From Galerina marginata (taxonomy: Eukaryota > Basidiomycota > Agaricomycetes > Agaricales > Galerinaceae), in NCBI GenBank assembly GCA_023014335.1, contig JAECYW010000008.1, positions 1,488,001-1,552,000 of the forward strand: a stretch of 64,000 nt of DNA. Direction: 5' to 3'. A program made the translations under genes and the position numbers. Below, piece after piece: positions 1 to 11,902 of this stretch (position 1 is the first letter of the stretch; every line of letters starts with the position of its first letter). Below the pieces are notes generated by a model that worked only from the letters and a program-made list of their open reading frames with translations, did not search any database and was not told the origin of the DNA.

Positions 1-1340
1 CGCAACTCTTCTTTCACCCAGTTCTTTAATCCCACCAAAACCAAAACACCTTTCTTCCAAATCTTTGACCCCGCGTTTCTAACTATCCTAGGATCGAATC
101 CATCGTTCCACGAAGTTGCATCAAATGCTACCTTCGCATTCGCTCATGAAGCACCGATATTCGTTGCAGAGACCGACGAGGTATTCTTCGCCAGTAATGA
201 TGGAGGTGCTTTGGGAAACAGTGATCTCAATCACAATAACCAAGTTGGAAAGATTAGCCTGCAAGCAGTGGAAACTGCTTTGCAAGCTCTCAAAGGGAAT
301 AGTGGACAGGCTGTAAACGTTCCAGTCACCGAAGTGAGTAATTCCTGCTGCGCAAGTTTTGACCTCTCTAATTGCGCGATTTATTTTTTAACCATTCTTG
401 TCACATTGCACATTGCATCAATATTTCTCCCATGTCAGCTCACTCTCCCAGACACGATCCAAATGACCAACGGTGGGACGGGCACGTTCAAGTCTTCTCT
501 CGTTCTGATTACGTCTGGTCGCGGACCGCTCCCACCCTCCATTGCGCTTGTAAACCCCAAATCGCCCCACAATGCGACGGTCCTCTTGGATAACTTCTTC
601 GGCCGGCAGTTCAACTCTTTAAATGACATCAAGATTCATCCAACGTCAGGCGCATTTTTCTTCACCGATGTTGTGTACGTTGGGCTATACATAATATTTT
701 ATTAACGCTTATATTTTGACCACTTAGATATGGGTTTCTCAATCATTTCCGCCCGGCTCCCCTTATGCCAAATCAAGTTTATCGGTTTGACCCTTCTACA
801 GGGGCCGTCCGTGTTGTGGCCACTGACTTTGATAAGTGCAACGGCATTGCGTTTTCGCCCGATGGAAAGATAGCTTACATGTATGTCTGGCTTGTCTCCA
901 AACCTACTGTGCTAATTGAAATTAAACAGAGCGGACACTGGTGCCTCTGGTGGATTTTTAGGGAATAACCAAACAGAGCCAGCAACCATGTAAATTTTGG
1001 TTTTCCCAGTTGTGGCGCCTACTGACCACCGAAAATCACTAGCTATACTTTTGACGTCGATCCGAAAACTCAAGTATTCCTCAACAGAAGAATCTTTGCC
1101 TACATCGACACTGGTGTTCCCGATGGTGTGCAAGTAGATGCGGCAGGGAATGTTTACGCTGGCTGTGGGGATGGGGTGCAGGTGTGGTCATCTGAAGGAA
1201 CTCTTCTTGGAAAATTCTTCATTGGAAGCACTTCTGCCAACATGGTTTTTGCCGGGGATGGGCGGCTGGTCATCATGGCAGAGACGAAGATTTTCGTCGC
1301 AAAAATTGCTGCGAAGGAAGGGAAGGTTGCGTTTGACTGA
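1..1340 (+). CDS. SMP-30/gluconolactonase-like lactonohydrolase, 5' end outside the window (lactonase 1)
   Basis: Beta-propeller lactonase of the SMP-30/gluconolactonase/LRE family, expected to hydrolyse sugar or related lactones. The start lies left of the window; position 1 is in frame (RNSSFTQFFNPTK). Coding exons are <1-333, 439-674, 728-880, 930-989 and 1043-1340, with stop TGA 1338-1340. Family motifs visible are FNSLNDIKIHP followed by FFTD, KCNGIAFSPDGK, and PDGVQVDAAGNVYAGCGDG; the Asn and Asp residues in such motifs ligate the metal in SMP-30 enzymes. The paralogues at 19.4 and 22.1 kb share the same splice positions and carry secretion signals, so this one is probably secreted too. 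Its first visible intron (334-438) has a normal GT donor, whereas the paralogues use GC there. The substrate cannot be read from sequence. Confidence 0.9.
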
Positions 1341-2487
1341 CTACTTTCGAAATGCCCCATGCAATAGGCACTCTAATGTCTTTTTGCAAAACTGTCGTTC
1401 ACTGTGAAATGAAGAAACTCTGCAAGTTCCAAATTCGACTTCAAAGTTGCTTCAAAGGAGAGATATGGAGGCGCTCAGGCCTGTCTTGCTGTTAATCCAT
1501 CGTGTAGGCATTGGAGTGGTTTGTAACCCGACTTCGGTGTACACGACCTATGATCAGGCAACTTGGAAAAGTAATGAGCAAATATATATTTATTTCAAGG
1601 ATCGGGAATCTGGTTTGTCCAAGACGTTTTCAGTTTGCTGGATAGGCCGCTAGAGTCTCAGGGGTTTGGTCGGGCCGCCAGATCCGCTGCTAATGTCACC
1701 GACTCAGCACCGTGGTCCCCTTTTCCTCCACAATGCTTGACCACTTAAAAATTTCAGATTTCAACTTAGATTTGCGACGCTGCAGAAGTTAGTCCTCTTC
1801 GCTTTCTCCTCCATAATATCAGCTCTAATCCTTGACCTGAACTCCTGATAAGGCGTCAGCCGACTTCGCTCGACTTCCAATTTGTCAAAACTTGTCAAGC
1901 TCTTATCGACGAAAACCTCGGATTTCCCGTCGAACTTGCGCCCGTCCTATTATCTGCATATGTCGATCTCAATTAAACAAAATTTACTGCAATCAGTATG
2001 GCCCATGCTAGAACTTGGAAGGCAGTGCTGGAGCCCAGGCAGCGCTCATGCCTCGAATGCACCGCCTCGAGCACTTTTATAAACTGACTATACATGTAGT
2101 TGGTTTCTCTCAGCACTGGATTGTGGCACCAGACATACATTCTCAGGGCTCATGACTACTTTTTACCAGGATTTTTCCAAAGAGAACGTATCATCCGTCG
2201 TTCATGAGAATTACCTTGGCCAAACGTACGTTCAGGTTCAAAATACCTGTGCAAATTTTGACATAGTACTCACAAATTGTAATTAGAGATGATGACAGCG
2301 AGTTTTTCGAGGAACTCGCTGTAAGTTATGACTCTTTTTGGCTCAGAAAACAACAACCCCTCTTGGACTTACATGTCATTGCCCCATATCTGGACGACTC
2401 TCTCCTAGTATTTATCAGGGCGAGTTCAAACACAACTCTCGAGAAAACGCGCAACTTACTCTCTACCCATACTCTTGACGTGTCATC
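1341..2487. other. Intergenic, no supported gene
   Basis: AT-rich spacer between the lactonase stop and the RBR ligase. Short open frames here do not resemble any family I know. An ATG at 2151 opens a short frame (MTTFYQDFSKENVSSVVHEN) that could join through small introns to the ligase gene, so an upstream 5' exon of that gene may lie at 2151-2470. I could not decide this. Confidence 0.5.
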
Positions 2488-3705
2488 ATGTCTGCTTTCT
2501 TTGGGTGGCTACATCGCGCTGAAGTTCCAAGAACGGAACCTGACCTCCATCTTCAGCTTAACATTCATACCGGAGCTTCTGGTGCTCCATACGTCGTCAA
2601 ACCTATGTGGCAATTGTCTGTTGATGATATATTTGCAGCAATGGTGTTACCTTCTGAGGAAAGTTCTTCAGCCAGCCCTTCTACTTCGTTTTCACGCTCC
2701 TCTGCGCTCGAATGTGGGATATGCGGAGATCAATTGTCGGCACCTGAAGCAATGAGGATCCCGGTTTGCCAACACACATTTTGCGGAGAGTGCCTCCGGA
2801 CATATACGTCTATGAAGCTACGCGAACAGCGCTATCCTATCGCTTGTCCGTCTTGCCTCGCAGACGGAGAGGTGGGAGGTCACATGTACAGTCGTACGTA
2901 CTGTCCAACTCGTGACACCCTGTTCACTAACGGAGACTGGCTTTAGGTGTAGAACATGAGATCATCGAGAAGCTCAACCTGCAATCAAAAGACATGGATA
3001 GGTTAATGCAACTACAAATCTCGGTACATGCTGTTTCGCTAAACTGTCCGAGGTGAGAACGAGCAAGTTGACAAACGAAGGTCTCTGACATCATTTTTTC
3101 CTGCTTCATAGTTGCAAAAAGTCCATGCACGTTGACCGACAAGACTACGTTGCCAATAATATTTTAACGTGCCCTCTACCACCCTGTCAATATAGATGGT
3201 GCAGGGATTGTGAAACGGAAATTGGGCTGTCGAATACGGAGCACCACTGCAGGAATAAGAAATTGGACCGACTTATGCGTAGGAAGGGATGGAGATATTG
3301 TCCAGGTAAGGGTTTTGGTGCAGTCTGTCCTACAACTGTTTGTCCTAACATACTGATAGGATGTCGGACACCGATCCAGAAGGAGTCGGGTTGTAATCAT
3401 ATGACGGTGGGTCTTCCAAACCCGTGTAAAAAATTATACTCGTCATTTAATTGGCTGTGAACTTTAGTGTGGATCTCCTGGCTGCAATGTGTGAGTGCAG
3501 CTTTTTGGATAATCATTCGAAACCTCTGCTAATCAAATATTCTTTTCGTGGCGACAGTCACTTTTGCTACAAATGTGGCGATCTAATTGTAGATACCTCG
3601 ACCGGAGGAAATTTGGGCTTAGCAATAGGCGCACATTACACTAATTGTAAACAGTATGAGCATCGTTTGGTAGCACTGGCACGAGGTTATTGTGCTGTCC
3701 AGTAA
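2488..3705 (+). CDS. RBR-type (RING1-IBR-RING2) E3 ubiquitin-protein ligase
   Basis: Transfers ubiquitin from an E2 through a cysteine on RING2 to a substrate. Exons by my splice model: 2488-2878, 2947-3052, 3112-3305, 3360-3406, 3468-3490 and 3558-3705. RING1 is visible as CGICGDQL, CQHTFCGECL and CPSCL. The IBR follows with NCPRSCKKSM, TCPLPPCQYRWCRDC and a HHC triplet. RING2 is CPGCRTPIQKESGCNHMTC, then CGSPGCNVHFCYKCG; the Cys in SGCNHM is at the position of the catalytic cysteine in parkin and HHARI. In-frame TGA just upstream of 2488 makes this the first Met of the RING-bearing exon, but an extra 5' exon is possible. The protein is about 300 residues, short for the family. Substrate unknown. 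Confidence 0.85.
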
Positions 3706-4158
3706 TTCCGTAGACGAGTAACAAATACACGAAGTTGGCTACTCGAGTACAATTACATAGGAGACGGGAAGCACAGGTAACGTTTATGATGGACGATGAA
3801 CCTTCTCAGAAATCTCACTGGCATCTGCATCTACCATTACTGAGAACAACTGAGCCACACTGAATCAAGGTTGGGACAATGGGAATTCATCAATGAGGTT
3901 TTCTTCAAATTTATACCCCCAGTCGCATTTTGAAAAGTTTTTTCGTTATTTCGTTCCAGATATTACCCCCGCGTCTTTTGCTCTGAAAATAAACCTTCTG
4001 ACCCGTACACAAGCAATTTCGGTCATACAAGTACATGAAACACAATTACAATCATAGTGCAAGACAATCAGCAATGGCGGTAACTGACTACTATTCGAAG
4101 TGTGAGCGAATCAACGACACTCGTTGCGGAAACCGTGATACGATGCTATTAGCCTTCT
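3706..4158. other. Spacer, left end of duplication unit A
   Basis: From about 3840 onward this stretch resembles 8610-8835: both contain a CTGAATCAAGG motif, an imperfectly matching AT-rich run, AGACAATCAGCAAT, and a copy of GCGAATCAA(C/A)GACACTCGT. It is the 3' flank of the CVNH gene on the minus strand and marks the left end of the duplicated unit. No gene seen. Confidence 0.55.
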
Positions 4159-7011
4159 CTACAATTTCTTCACCTTTTGCTCTGCTTCAAACCACTCCCG
4201 TGGAAACACGTCATTTTCAAGTGCATCACTGATCCTACAAATCAAAATTAAGATCAGCTGGATCTTGAGACATTGCAGGTTATACGCACTGATTCACGGA
4301 TTTCTTTATTCGACTTGAGCCAATCTTGCCGGTTCCTTTTTGGACAAGCTTGCCCAAAGATTCTGAAGTCTTTGAGAACTCTTCCACGGGTATCTTTTTG
4401 ATCCATTTGGAAAATTGACGGGCGGCACCGGTGGCGATCATGGCTTTCAACGTCTCCAATATGTAGCGGCCAACTGTAGCATCCTCGAATTCCCCTTGGA
4501 GTCCGTCATCTCCAATTTTCTTCCGGATTTCGGCCTCCGCGGCGATGCCAATGGATGTAGCAACACCAGCTCCGAGAGCAGCGCCCATAGGGCCGCCAAT
4601 GAGTGAACCGATGGTGATTCCGATGGTCACAATGGTAGCCCTGGTGGCTACTGCAGCAGCACGTTTGGCCCATTCCTATGATAAGCTCAAGTTAACAACT
4701 TTATAAGATTCTGTCAATGGAGACCGCTCACCGTGTTTCCAGCACTGTAGTGAACCAGTGCCGCGACGTACCCTAAAACAGGTATATCCTCCACAAACTT
4801 GGTGATGGCGCCATCACGGTCCAAGGGACCGTCACTTTTGAAAAGGATGTGAATAGCATTGCCATGCTCAAGGGCGATCGCTCACGTACTGCTTCTCAAA
4901 TTTAAAGCGACCATTCTCGTTCTCGATGTTGACATTCAAGTCGACATTTGTGTCTTGCTCACCACGTCTACCCTGAAGCCTTGCATGAAGGAAGATATTT
5001 GCAGATGTGACTTCAAGCCGAACGTTGGAAGACGTGGACGAAAGGTTTCCCGAGCGTCCGTAGTTGTCCGACACGAAAGATCCTCCGTCGTTCTTGTAGT
5101 AGTAGTCGAGGTCAATCTCACTCTCTTCCAATTTGCCATATTTGTTGAGGCATAAGCCGTGAAGCTCCCTCCAGCCCCTCTCCGACTCGAGGGTCATGCA
5201 AAAGACCGAAGAAATGATGCGTTTACGTTGATGCCTATGGAAATTAAAATATTTCGATGCTCATGGTGTGAAGAAGCAAATAAATGACATACTCAGTTAT
5301 AAACTGGAACTTTCCGTCCACAACCCTAAGGACTAGAGAGAGCTCGAGAGAGGCTTCAGAGAGATCACTGCTCCCGTTGTTGAGCTTCACCATGAGTCTG
5401 GTACCTTCCAGTCTGAAATCCGAGGCGCTATTGGAGAAGCGGCGGTCGTTGAGGACGAAGCGACCCCTGTCGTTGCCAAGATGTGCGTTGAGGTTGATCG
5501 AGTCGCTGGTCCAAGAGCCATTTTTCTTCTTAGTTTCCCCTTGAAGTAGTCCAATCGGGGAGATCCAAAGATTCCTTGAGTCACCGGGGAGGCCCGTCAT
5601 GGACTCTACAACGTATACATTAGTTAATTTTAACGGCGACGAAAACAATAGTTACCGAGGGCCTTCTTCCTGTCATTGCGTTGGCTTTGGAACCTATGGG
5701 AAGTTCAAGAAATTTTTAAGGCGCATCGCATGAGGTAGTAAATAATCCACCCACTCTGAACTGAAGGCAAAGCTTCCATCTACAATTTCAAGGATTCCAG
5801 CGAGATCGAGGGAGTCTGCTTCGACCCCTCGTCTCGCCGTGTAGAGTTCGGCCCGAAGTCTAGTGCCTTCTAGTTTGGTTTCTTGAGCGGCGCTAGAGAA
5901 GTTGCGACCATCGAAATCGAAGCGACCGTTGCGGTTGCCAATCATCGTATTGAGGTCAAGCGAGGCATCGTTCCAAGAGCCGTTGTTTGCCTTGGCTTGG
6001 CCGGAAAGCAGACCACCCTCAATGCGAAGATTCCTTGAGTTGGTAGCAAATGGCGTATCTACGGTAAATGTATGAGTTCCTTGCCGCGAAGAAGATAGTC
6101 ATGAAGGCGAAGTTCGAACATACCAGAGGCCGAAGAGTCGTCGACATCACTATTAGAAGTCGAAGGAAATTTGAAGACCCATTGAGTGATGAAGAAGGAA
6201 GCTTGAATTAGATACACGTACTCTGCCAGTGATCTGAACACGAAACTTCCGTCCTCAACCTTGAGGATTATCGCAAGTTCGAGAAAGGCTTCAACATTCC
6301 TCCCTCGATTTCGGAGGAGGGCTCGAAGTCTAGTGCCTCCCACCACTTTGGTTTCGTTATCTTCCGCACTCTCGGCGAAGTTTTTGCCATCGACGTCGAA
6401 TTCACCGTTGGCATTGCCAAGTTTGAAATTAATGTCGATCTTGTCACTGGCCCAAGTGTTATTCTTCTTCTTAGTATCGCCGGAAAGCCAGCGGTTATCA
6501 ACGATGCGAAGATTTTTCGAATTCGCGATGAGGGCTGTGATGGATTCTGGGACGTATGCGTGAGTGTCTTTCTGTAGCGACGGAGATAGTTATAAGGTAC
6601 CGTGAAGTTTCCTCCCGCCATCCTTGACGTATTCGCGTTCTCGTCTACGAGAGTTAAAAGAATTAATAGGAATGTCGCGTGAAGTTGACAATGATACACG
6701 CACTCTGATAGGAAGACGAACTGTCCATCTCTAACCATAAGGAGTTGCGCGAGATCGATGGAGGCATCAACGGGTTGGCGTGAACTATTTCGAAGTTTGC
6801 CCACAAGCTCAGTAGCGCCTTGCACTCTGAGTTCTTGAGCACTACCAGAAAAGTCTCGGCCCCTGAGGTCGAATTTGCCGTTGGCGTTGCCAAGTTTGGG
6901 ATGGAGGTCGATCGAGGCGTTGACCCAAGAGCCATCATCTCGCTTGGCTTGTCCGGAGAGCCGCCCACCATTGTTAATGGTAAGATTCTTTGAGTTATAG
7001 GCAAGAGCCAT
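4159..7011 (-). CDS. Five-domain CVNH lectin with C-terminal glycine-zipper module (copy A)
   Basis: Eleven exons read through without a break: 7011-6704, 6644-6601, 6567-6222, 6149-6124, 6079-5755, 5693-5656, 5605-5293, 5234-4890, 4834-4732, 4675-4290 and 4234-4159, giving 769 residues. Five cyanovirin-N homology repeats of about 100 residues fill residues 1-582; each shows an NSKNL-type start, a KxxDGSW or similar core, SIDL, LGNxxGxF and a closing DGxFxF. The first four lack cysteines, unlike cyanovirin-N. Residues ~583-616 (KFVEDIPVLGYVAALVHYSA) lead into a Gly/Ala-rich hydrophobic stretch (~617-665: GSLIGGPMGAALGAGVATSI), then a charged helical tail. No signal peptide: the Met starts directly on the first CVNH fold. 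CVNH domains bind mannose-rich glycans; membrane insertion of the C-terminal module is my inference. Confidence 0.85.
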
Positions 7012-7096
7012 GTTTACAACGTATGAGTTTCTTCCTGCGGCGACGTAGAACCTCTGACGTGGGCAGTGGGATGGGAAATGCTGTTATTCGTGCTCA

Positions 7097-7103
7097 TTTT
7101 AAA
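7097..7103 (-). promoter_or_regulatory. TATA-like box of CVNH copy A
   Basis: TTTAAAA on the minus strand, 86 nt upstream of the ATG at 7011. It sits in the same context as TATAAAA upstream of copy B (both followed by TGAGC), so the box in copy A has one substituted base relative to its sister. Confidence 0.4.
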
Positions 7104-7757
7104 GCCTTCCATGACCCCTTTTCAAAAGCCCTAGATAGTCCTTGGCCTTGTAATCAGAAAAGTCGCGCCAATGAGGTAGCATCGATGAAGGTTTGACAGT
7201 GCCGGTGACAGCGCTTGTGGGGTAGGTACAAATACCTGACAACAACCAAATTTGGAAGGCTTTTGCCATTCCTGGATCAGAGGTCCTCCTGCAGTCACAA
7301 GGCTAACATTTATCCCCTCGCATATGTCTGCCTATCAGGCTATCACCACTGAAATCTTGAGGAAATTTCAGGCGTGTGCAAAGCAGAATTCCTGATATTG
7401 TCTCTTGTGCGCGTCAGTTTGCGCACCTAAAATAGGCCATTCACGCATGCGCAAGGTGGATCTCAGGCTGGTACTTCCATAATTATCTGCGACAATTTCC
7501 TGGGGCTTCAAAACAGCAGGAATGACCGCCCAGGGCATGCGGCTACCTCATTGAGTGGCGCCGATCATCGCATACACTTCACTATGTCACTGTGGCGAGT
7601 CAGGTGGTCAGCTGTGGTCAGCCTGTTACAAAGTTTGTTGGACTTTGAATAAGTTAGCTTCGTAAATATCACAGGTCAACCGTCCCTCTGATACTCAGCT
7701 GAGCTCGCCTGAGAAAGTGTGTATTGGAAATAATCGTCTGGTAATTTCTTCTCAAGG

Positions 7758-8126
7758 TTAGTTCTTCATGAGTGATGTTGCACAACTTGAAGGTACTCGG
7801 AACCGAAAAGAAGCAGGGATATCAATTCGATCATTCTGACGTCTTATCACTGTCGACCTCAGTACGAGTTGATCATGAGGTAGGTAAGGCCACTGGAAGA
7901 TATTAGAAAAGGAAATTCTTTGGATAATGGCGTGGTACATTCGTGCATTCAGAGAATAGTTCGTTTGGAAGGTCGCCGGGGAGTCGGAGCTTAGCAAGTC
8001 AAAGAACATGACCAGCGTCCCGAAGAAACCACGGTTCTTAATAAATGCTGCCTTCCATTCATCGCCCTCTTTGACGCTGACACTATCATGACGAAATATG
8101 ACGTTAAATGTTGTGGAATAGCGCAT
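7758..8126 (-). pseudogene. Ty3/gypsy-type reverse transcriptase fragment (unit A)
   Basis: A 122-codon frame containing KEGDEWKAAFIKNRGFF, then VMFFDLL and SPATFQ. This order matches the start of the reverse-transcriptase palm in gypsy-class elements (EGDEWKTAF..RG..., VMPFGL.NAPATFQ). The frame continues only into unrelated sequence, and the catalytic YMDD box, RNase H and integrase are absent, so it is a relic. No LTRs were seen around it. Confidence 0.65.
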
Positions 8127-8835
8127 GTCTTGGGCCTCGTCGTTGTCAGAGACTTAATTTGTGAGATAAGACCCAGTCACAGAGGTAATGAACATCGGTT
8201 CTTACAGATAATCTGGGACATGGAGGCCGAAGACTTCCATCTTCTTGAAGAATAGCTAGGGATACGCTTGGACTTTTGACCGGTTAAGTCCTTCCGGACT
8301 ATGACGAGTGTTCTTCGATTAACTCGTCCAGTTGAGATTGTTCGTCTCGAGCCAGAGAATAAATTTCTCTTGTAAAATAAAAGGTGTGTTATCATCTTGA
8401 GTTCAACCGCGTGGTTCCGTTTCGTTCAAGCTTCAAGTGGTCAGAGTTTGACTTCTTAAAAATCGAAATAAGACTGAAATCTTTGACATATCTAGTGCAA
8501 GGAATTCGAATGGGCATGGAACTCACTTAAGTTACATGACCTCTCTCCGAAGTCCCGCCTGGCATCCGTATCACCCAGTCCCACGATCCACAGAACAGCC
8601 AAGCCAGTCGACCCACACTGAATCAAGGACTCGAGGCAATGAGAATATATAAATGAGGCTTTCTTTATACCGTACGTCGTCTGCAGTCGCGTTTCATCAC
8701 GAAATGTATACTTTCTCAGGTTCGTGAAACATTTAAACACAGCTACAGTCATAGACAATCAGCAATAGCCATATAATTCTAGCGAATCAAAGACACTCGT
8801 CGCGGAAATCGTTGCTATGATATTATTTGCCTTCC

Positions 8836-11718
8836 TCACAAGCTCTTCACTTTTTCCTCTGCTTCAAACCACTCATCTGGAAGTACGTCGTTCTCAAGCG
8901 CATCACCGATCCTACAAAGTGAGGTAGAGGTCAACAGTTTCTTAGGAGAAAAAGCACGGATACGACTCACTTTTTCACAGCTTTCTTTATCTCCCTCGAG
9001 CCGGCCTTGGCGGTTGCCTTTTGGAGATGCTTCCCCAAAGTCTCTGAAGTCTTCGAAAACTCTTCCACAGGTATCTTTTTGATCCACTTGGAAAATTGGC
9101 GAGCGGAACCAGTGGCGATCATGGCTTTCAACGTCTCCAATATGTAGCGGCCAACGGTAGCCTCCTCGAATTCCGCCTGGAGTCCTTCATCTCCAATTTT
9201 CTTTCGGATTTCGGCCTCCGCGGCGATGCCAATGGATGTAGCTACACCAGCTCCGAGAGCAGCGCCCAAAGGGCCGCCAATAAGTCCGCCGATAGTCACC
9301 CCAATGGTGACAATAGTAGCCCTGGTGGCTACTGCAGCAGCACGTTTGGCCCATTCCTATGATAAGGTCAGTTGACAACTTCATATGATTCTGAAGCCCG
9401 CTCACCGTGTTGCCAGCACAATAGTGCGCAAATGCCGCGATGTAGCCTACAACAGGTATATCCTCCACGAACTTGGTGAGGGCTCCATCACGGTCCAAGA
9501 GACCGTCGCTTTGAAAAGGGTGAGTATAACACTGCCAATGATTAAGAGCAATCGCTCACGTACTGCTTCTCAAATTTAAAGCGACCATTCTCGTTCTCGA
9601 TGTTGACGTTCAAGTCGACACTTGAGTCTTGCTCGCCGCGCCTATTTTTAAGTCTTGCATGAAGGAAGACATTAGCAGAGGTGACTTCTAGTTGAACATC
9701 GGAGGAGGTAGTGGAAAGGTTCCCCGAGCGTCCGTAGTCGTCTGACGCGAAAGATCCGTTGTTATTCTTGTAGTAGTAGTCGAGATCAATCGAACTGTCT
9801 TCTAATTTGCCATTTTTATTAAGGCATAAACCGTAAAGTTCCTGCCAGTCATTCTCTGACTCAAGGGACATGCAAAAGACCGAAGAAATGATGCGTTTAC
9901 GTTGATGCCTGTGGGAGTTAAGATATTTCAATGCCCATGCCGTGAAGTAGTAAATAATGCGCGCACTTAGTTATAAAGGCGAACTTTCCATCCTCGACCC
10001 TAAGAACTAGAGAAAACTCGAGGGAAGCTTCAGAGGGATTCGTGCTCCCATTGCTGAGCTTTGCAATGAGTCTAGTACCTTCCAGTCTAAAACCCGAAGC
10101 ACTATGGGCGAAGCGGCGGTCATTGAGAACGAAGCGACCCCTGTCGTTGCCGAGATGTAAGTTGAGGTCGATTGAGTCGCCGTCCCAAGAGCCATCTTCC
10201 TTCTTGGTTTGTCCATGCAGCACTCCAGCTGAAGAGATCCAAAGATTCTTTGAGTCGTTGGGCAGACCCGTCAAGGACTCTATACAACGTATGCGTTAGC
10301 TTATTTCTGCGGCGATAAAGATAATCTAACCAAGAAGCTGCTTCCTGCCTTTGCGTTGACTTTCGAAACTAGAGTATGAGAAGTTGAAAAAAATTTGAAG
10401 GCCCATCGTGCGAAGCAGTAAATAGGTTACGCACTCTGAATTGAAGGCGAACTCTCCATCCACAACCTCGAGGACTCCAGCGAGATCGAGGGAGTCTGGT
10501 TCGACCCCTCCTCTCTGTGTGAGAAGTTCGGCCTGAAGTCTAGTGCCTTCCAGCTTGATTTCTTGAGCGGTCCTAGAGAAGTCAAGACCATCGAAATCGA
10601 AGCGACCGTTGCGGTTGCCAATCATTGTATCGAGGTCGAGCGAGTCGTTCTTCCAAGTGCCGTCATTCTTCTTGGCTTGACCAGAAAGCAGACCACCCTC
10701 GATTTTAAGATTCCTTGAGTTAGCAGCAAATGACGCCCCTACGGCAGACCCATGAGTTCCTTTCTGCGGCGACGAAGACAATCATAAATTGTGAAGTTCG
10801 AACATACCAGACCCAGAAGAATTGTCGTCCCCGTCACTGTCATCGCCATCGTCATCGTCATCCCTATGGAAAGATGAAAGAAATTTGGAAACCAATTGAG
10901 TGAAATAGTAAATTGAATACACGTACCCTGCCAGTGATCTGAACACGAAACTTCCGTCCTCAACCTTGAGGATTATAGCAAGTTCGAGAAAGGCTTCAAC
11001 ATCTCTCCCTCGATTTCGGAGGAGTGCTCGAAGTCTAGTGCCTCCCACTACTTTGGTTTCGTTATCTTTCGCACTCTCCGAGAAGCTCTTGCCATTGACG
11101 TCGAATTCACCGTTGGAGTTGCCAAGTTTGAAATCGAGATCGATCTTGTCGCTGATCCAAGTGCCATTCCTTTTCTTCGTATCGCCGGAGAGCCAGTGGT
11201 CATCAACGATGCGAAGATTCTTCGAGTTGGCCTTGAGGGCCACGGTGGACTCTACAACGTGTGCATGGGCTTCTTTCTACAGCGACGGAGACAATTATGA
11301 GGTACCGTGAAGTTTGCTCCCGCCATCCTCGAAGTATTCGCGTTCTCGTCTATGAGAAGTTGAAAGAACTTTATAGACGCGTCGCGTGAACTAGTAAACG
11401 ATACACGCACTCTGACAGAAAGACGAACTGTCCATCTCTAACCATAAGAAGTTCCGCGAGATCGATGGAGGCGTCGATGGGTTGGCGTGACCTATTTTGG
11501 AGTTTGGCCACAAGCTCAGTAGCGCCTTCCACTTTGATTTCCTGAGCACGGTGGGTGAAGTCCCGCCCCTCGATGTCAAATCGACCGTCGTTGTTGCCAA
11601 GTTTCGAATCGAGATCGATCGAGGCGTCAGTCCAAGAGCCATTATCTCGTTTGGCTTGGCCAGAAAGCCGTCCGCGATTGTTGATGGTAAGATCCCTTGA
11701 GTTATAGGCAAGGGCCAT
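8836..11718 (-). CDS. Five-domain CVNH lectin with C-terminal glycine-zipper module (copy B)
   Basis: Sister of copy A and equally intact. Exons: 11718-11411, 11349-11306, 11272-10927, 10863-10808, 10759-10435, 10368-10331, 10279-9967, 9908-9564, 9508-9406, 9356-8971 and 8911-8836, giving 779 residues. Every exon equals its counterpart in length except the fourth, which is 56 rather than 26 nt: the linker between CVNH2 and CVNH3 has gained ten residues, mostly Asp (DDDDGDDSDGDDNSS). The glycine-zipper stretch is GGLIGGPLGAALGAGVATSI and the protein ends DEWFEAEEKVKSL. Domain n of B looks more like domain n of A than like its neighbours, so the five-domain gene existed before the duplication. 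Function inferred as glycan binding; no signal peptide seen. Confidence 0.85.
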
Positions 11719-11902
11719 GCCAGTGTTTACGACGAAGGCGAGTAGAACTGAACCTCCAATGGGGACAATGGGGTTGAAGGAGGAGATCCTTACATTCGAG
11801 GCTCATTTTATAGCCTCGCATGATAGCTGCTTGTAAAACCCCTGCACGGTCAGACGTTATCATCAGGATTGAGTGCCTGGACTCTTATGCCTGGACTCTT
11901 AA
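11719..11902. promoter_or_regulatory. Promoter region of CVNH copy B with TATA box at 11816-11822
   Basis: On the minus strand TATAAAA (11822-11816) stands about 98 nt upstream of the ATG at 11718. The rest of the interval is unique sequence ending at the first repeat element at about 11903. A short palindrome CCTGGACTcttAAGTCCAGG covers the junction. Confidence 0.5.

Larger units (their letters stand above)
7012..8835. repeat. Rest of duplication unit A and junction to unit B
   Basis: The + strand at 7240-8495 matches 13940-15605 in patches, for example CCAAATTTGGAAGGC, TTCAAAACAGCAGGAATGAC, GATAGTTCGTTTGGAAGGTCG-like text and GACTGAAATCTTTGAC. About 8500 onward switches to the 3' flank of CVNH copy B, so the junction between the two units lies near 8500-8600. 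No intact gene; the RT remnant at 7758-8126 is listed separately. Confidence 0.6.

Noticed and set aside
4280..4630. The glycine-zipper stretch as a separate small membrane-protein gene starting at its internal Met
   Set aside because: An in-frame exon join (EWAKRAAAVATRATIVTIG) links it to the CVNH exons, and the same join exists in copy B.
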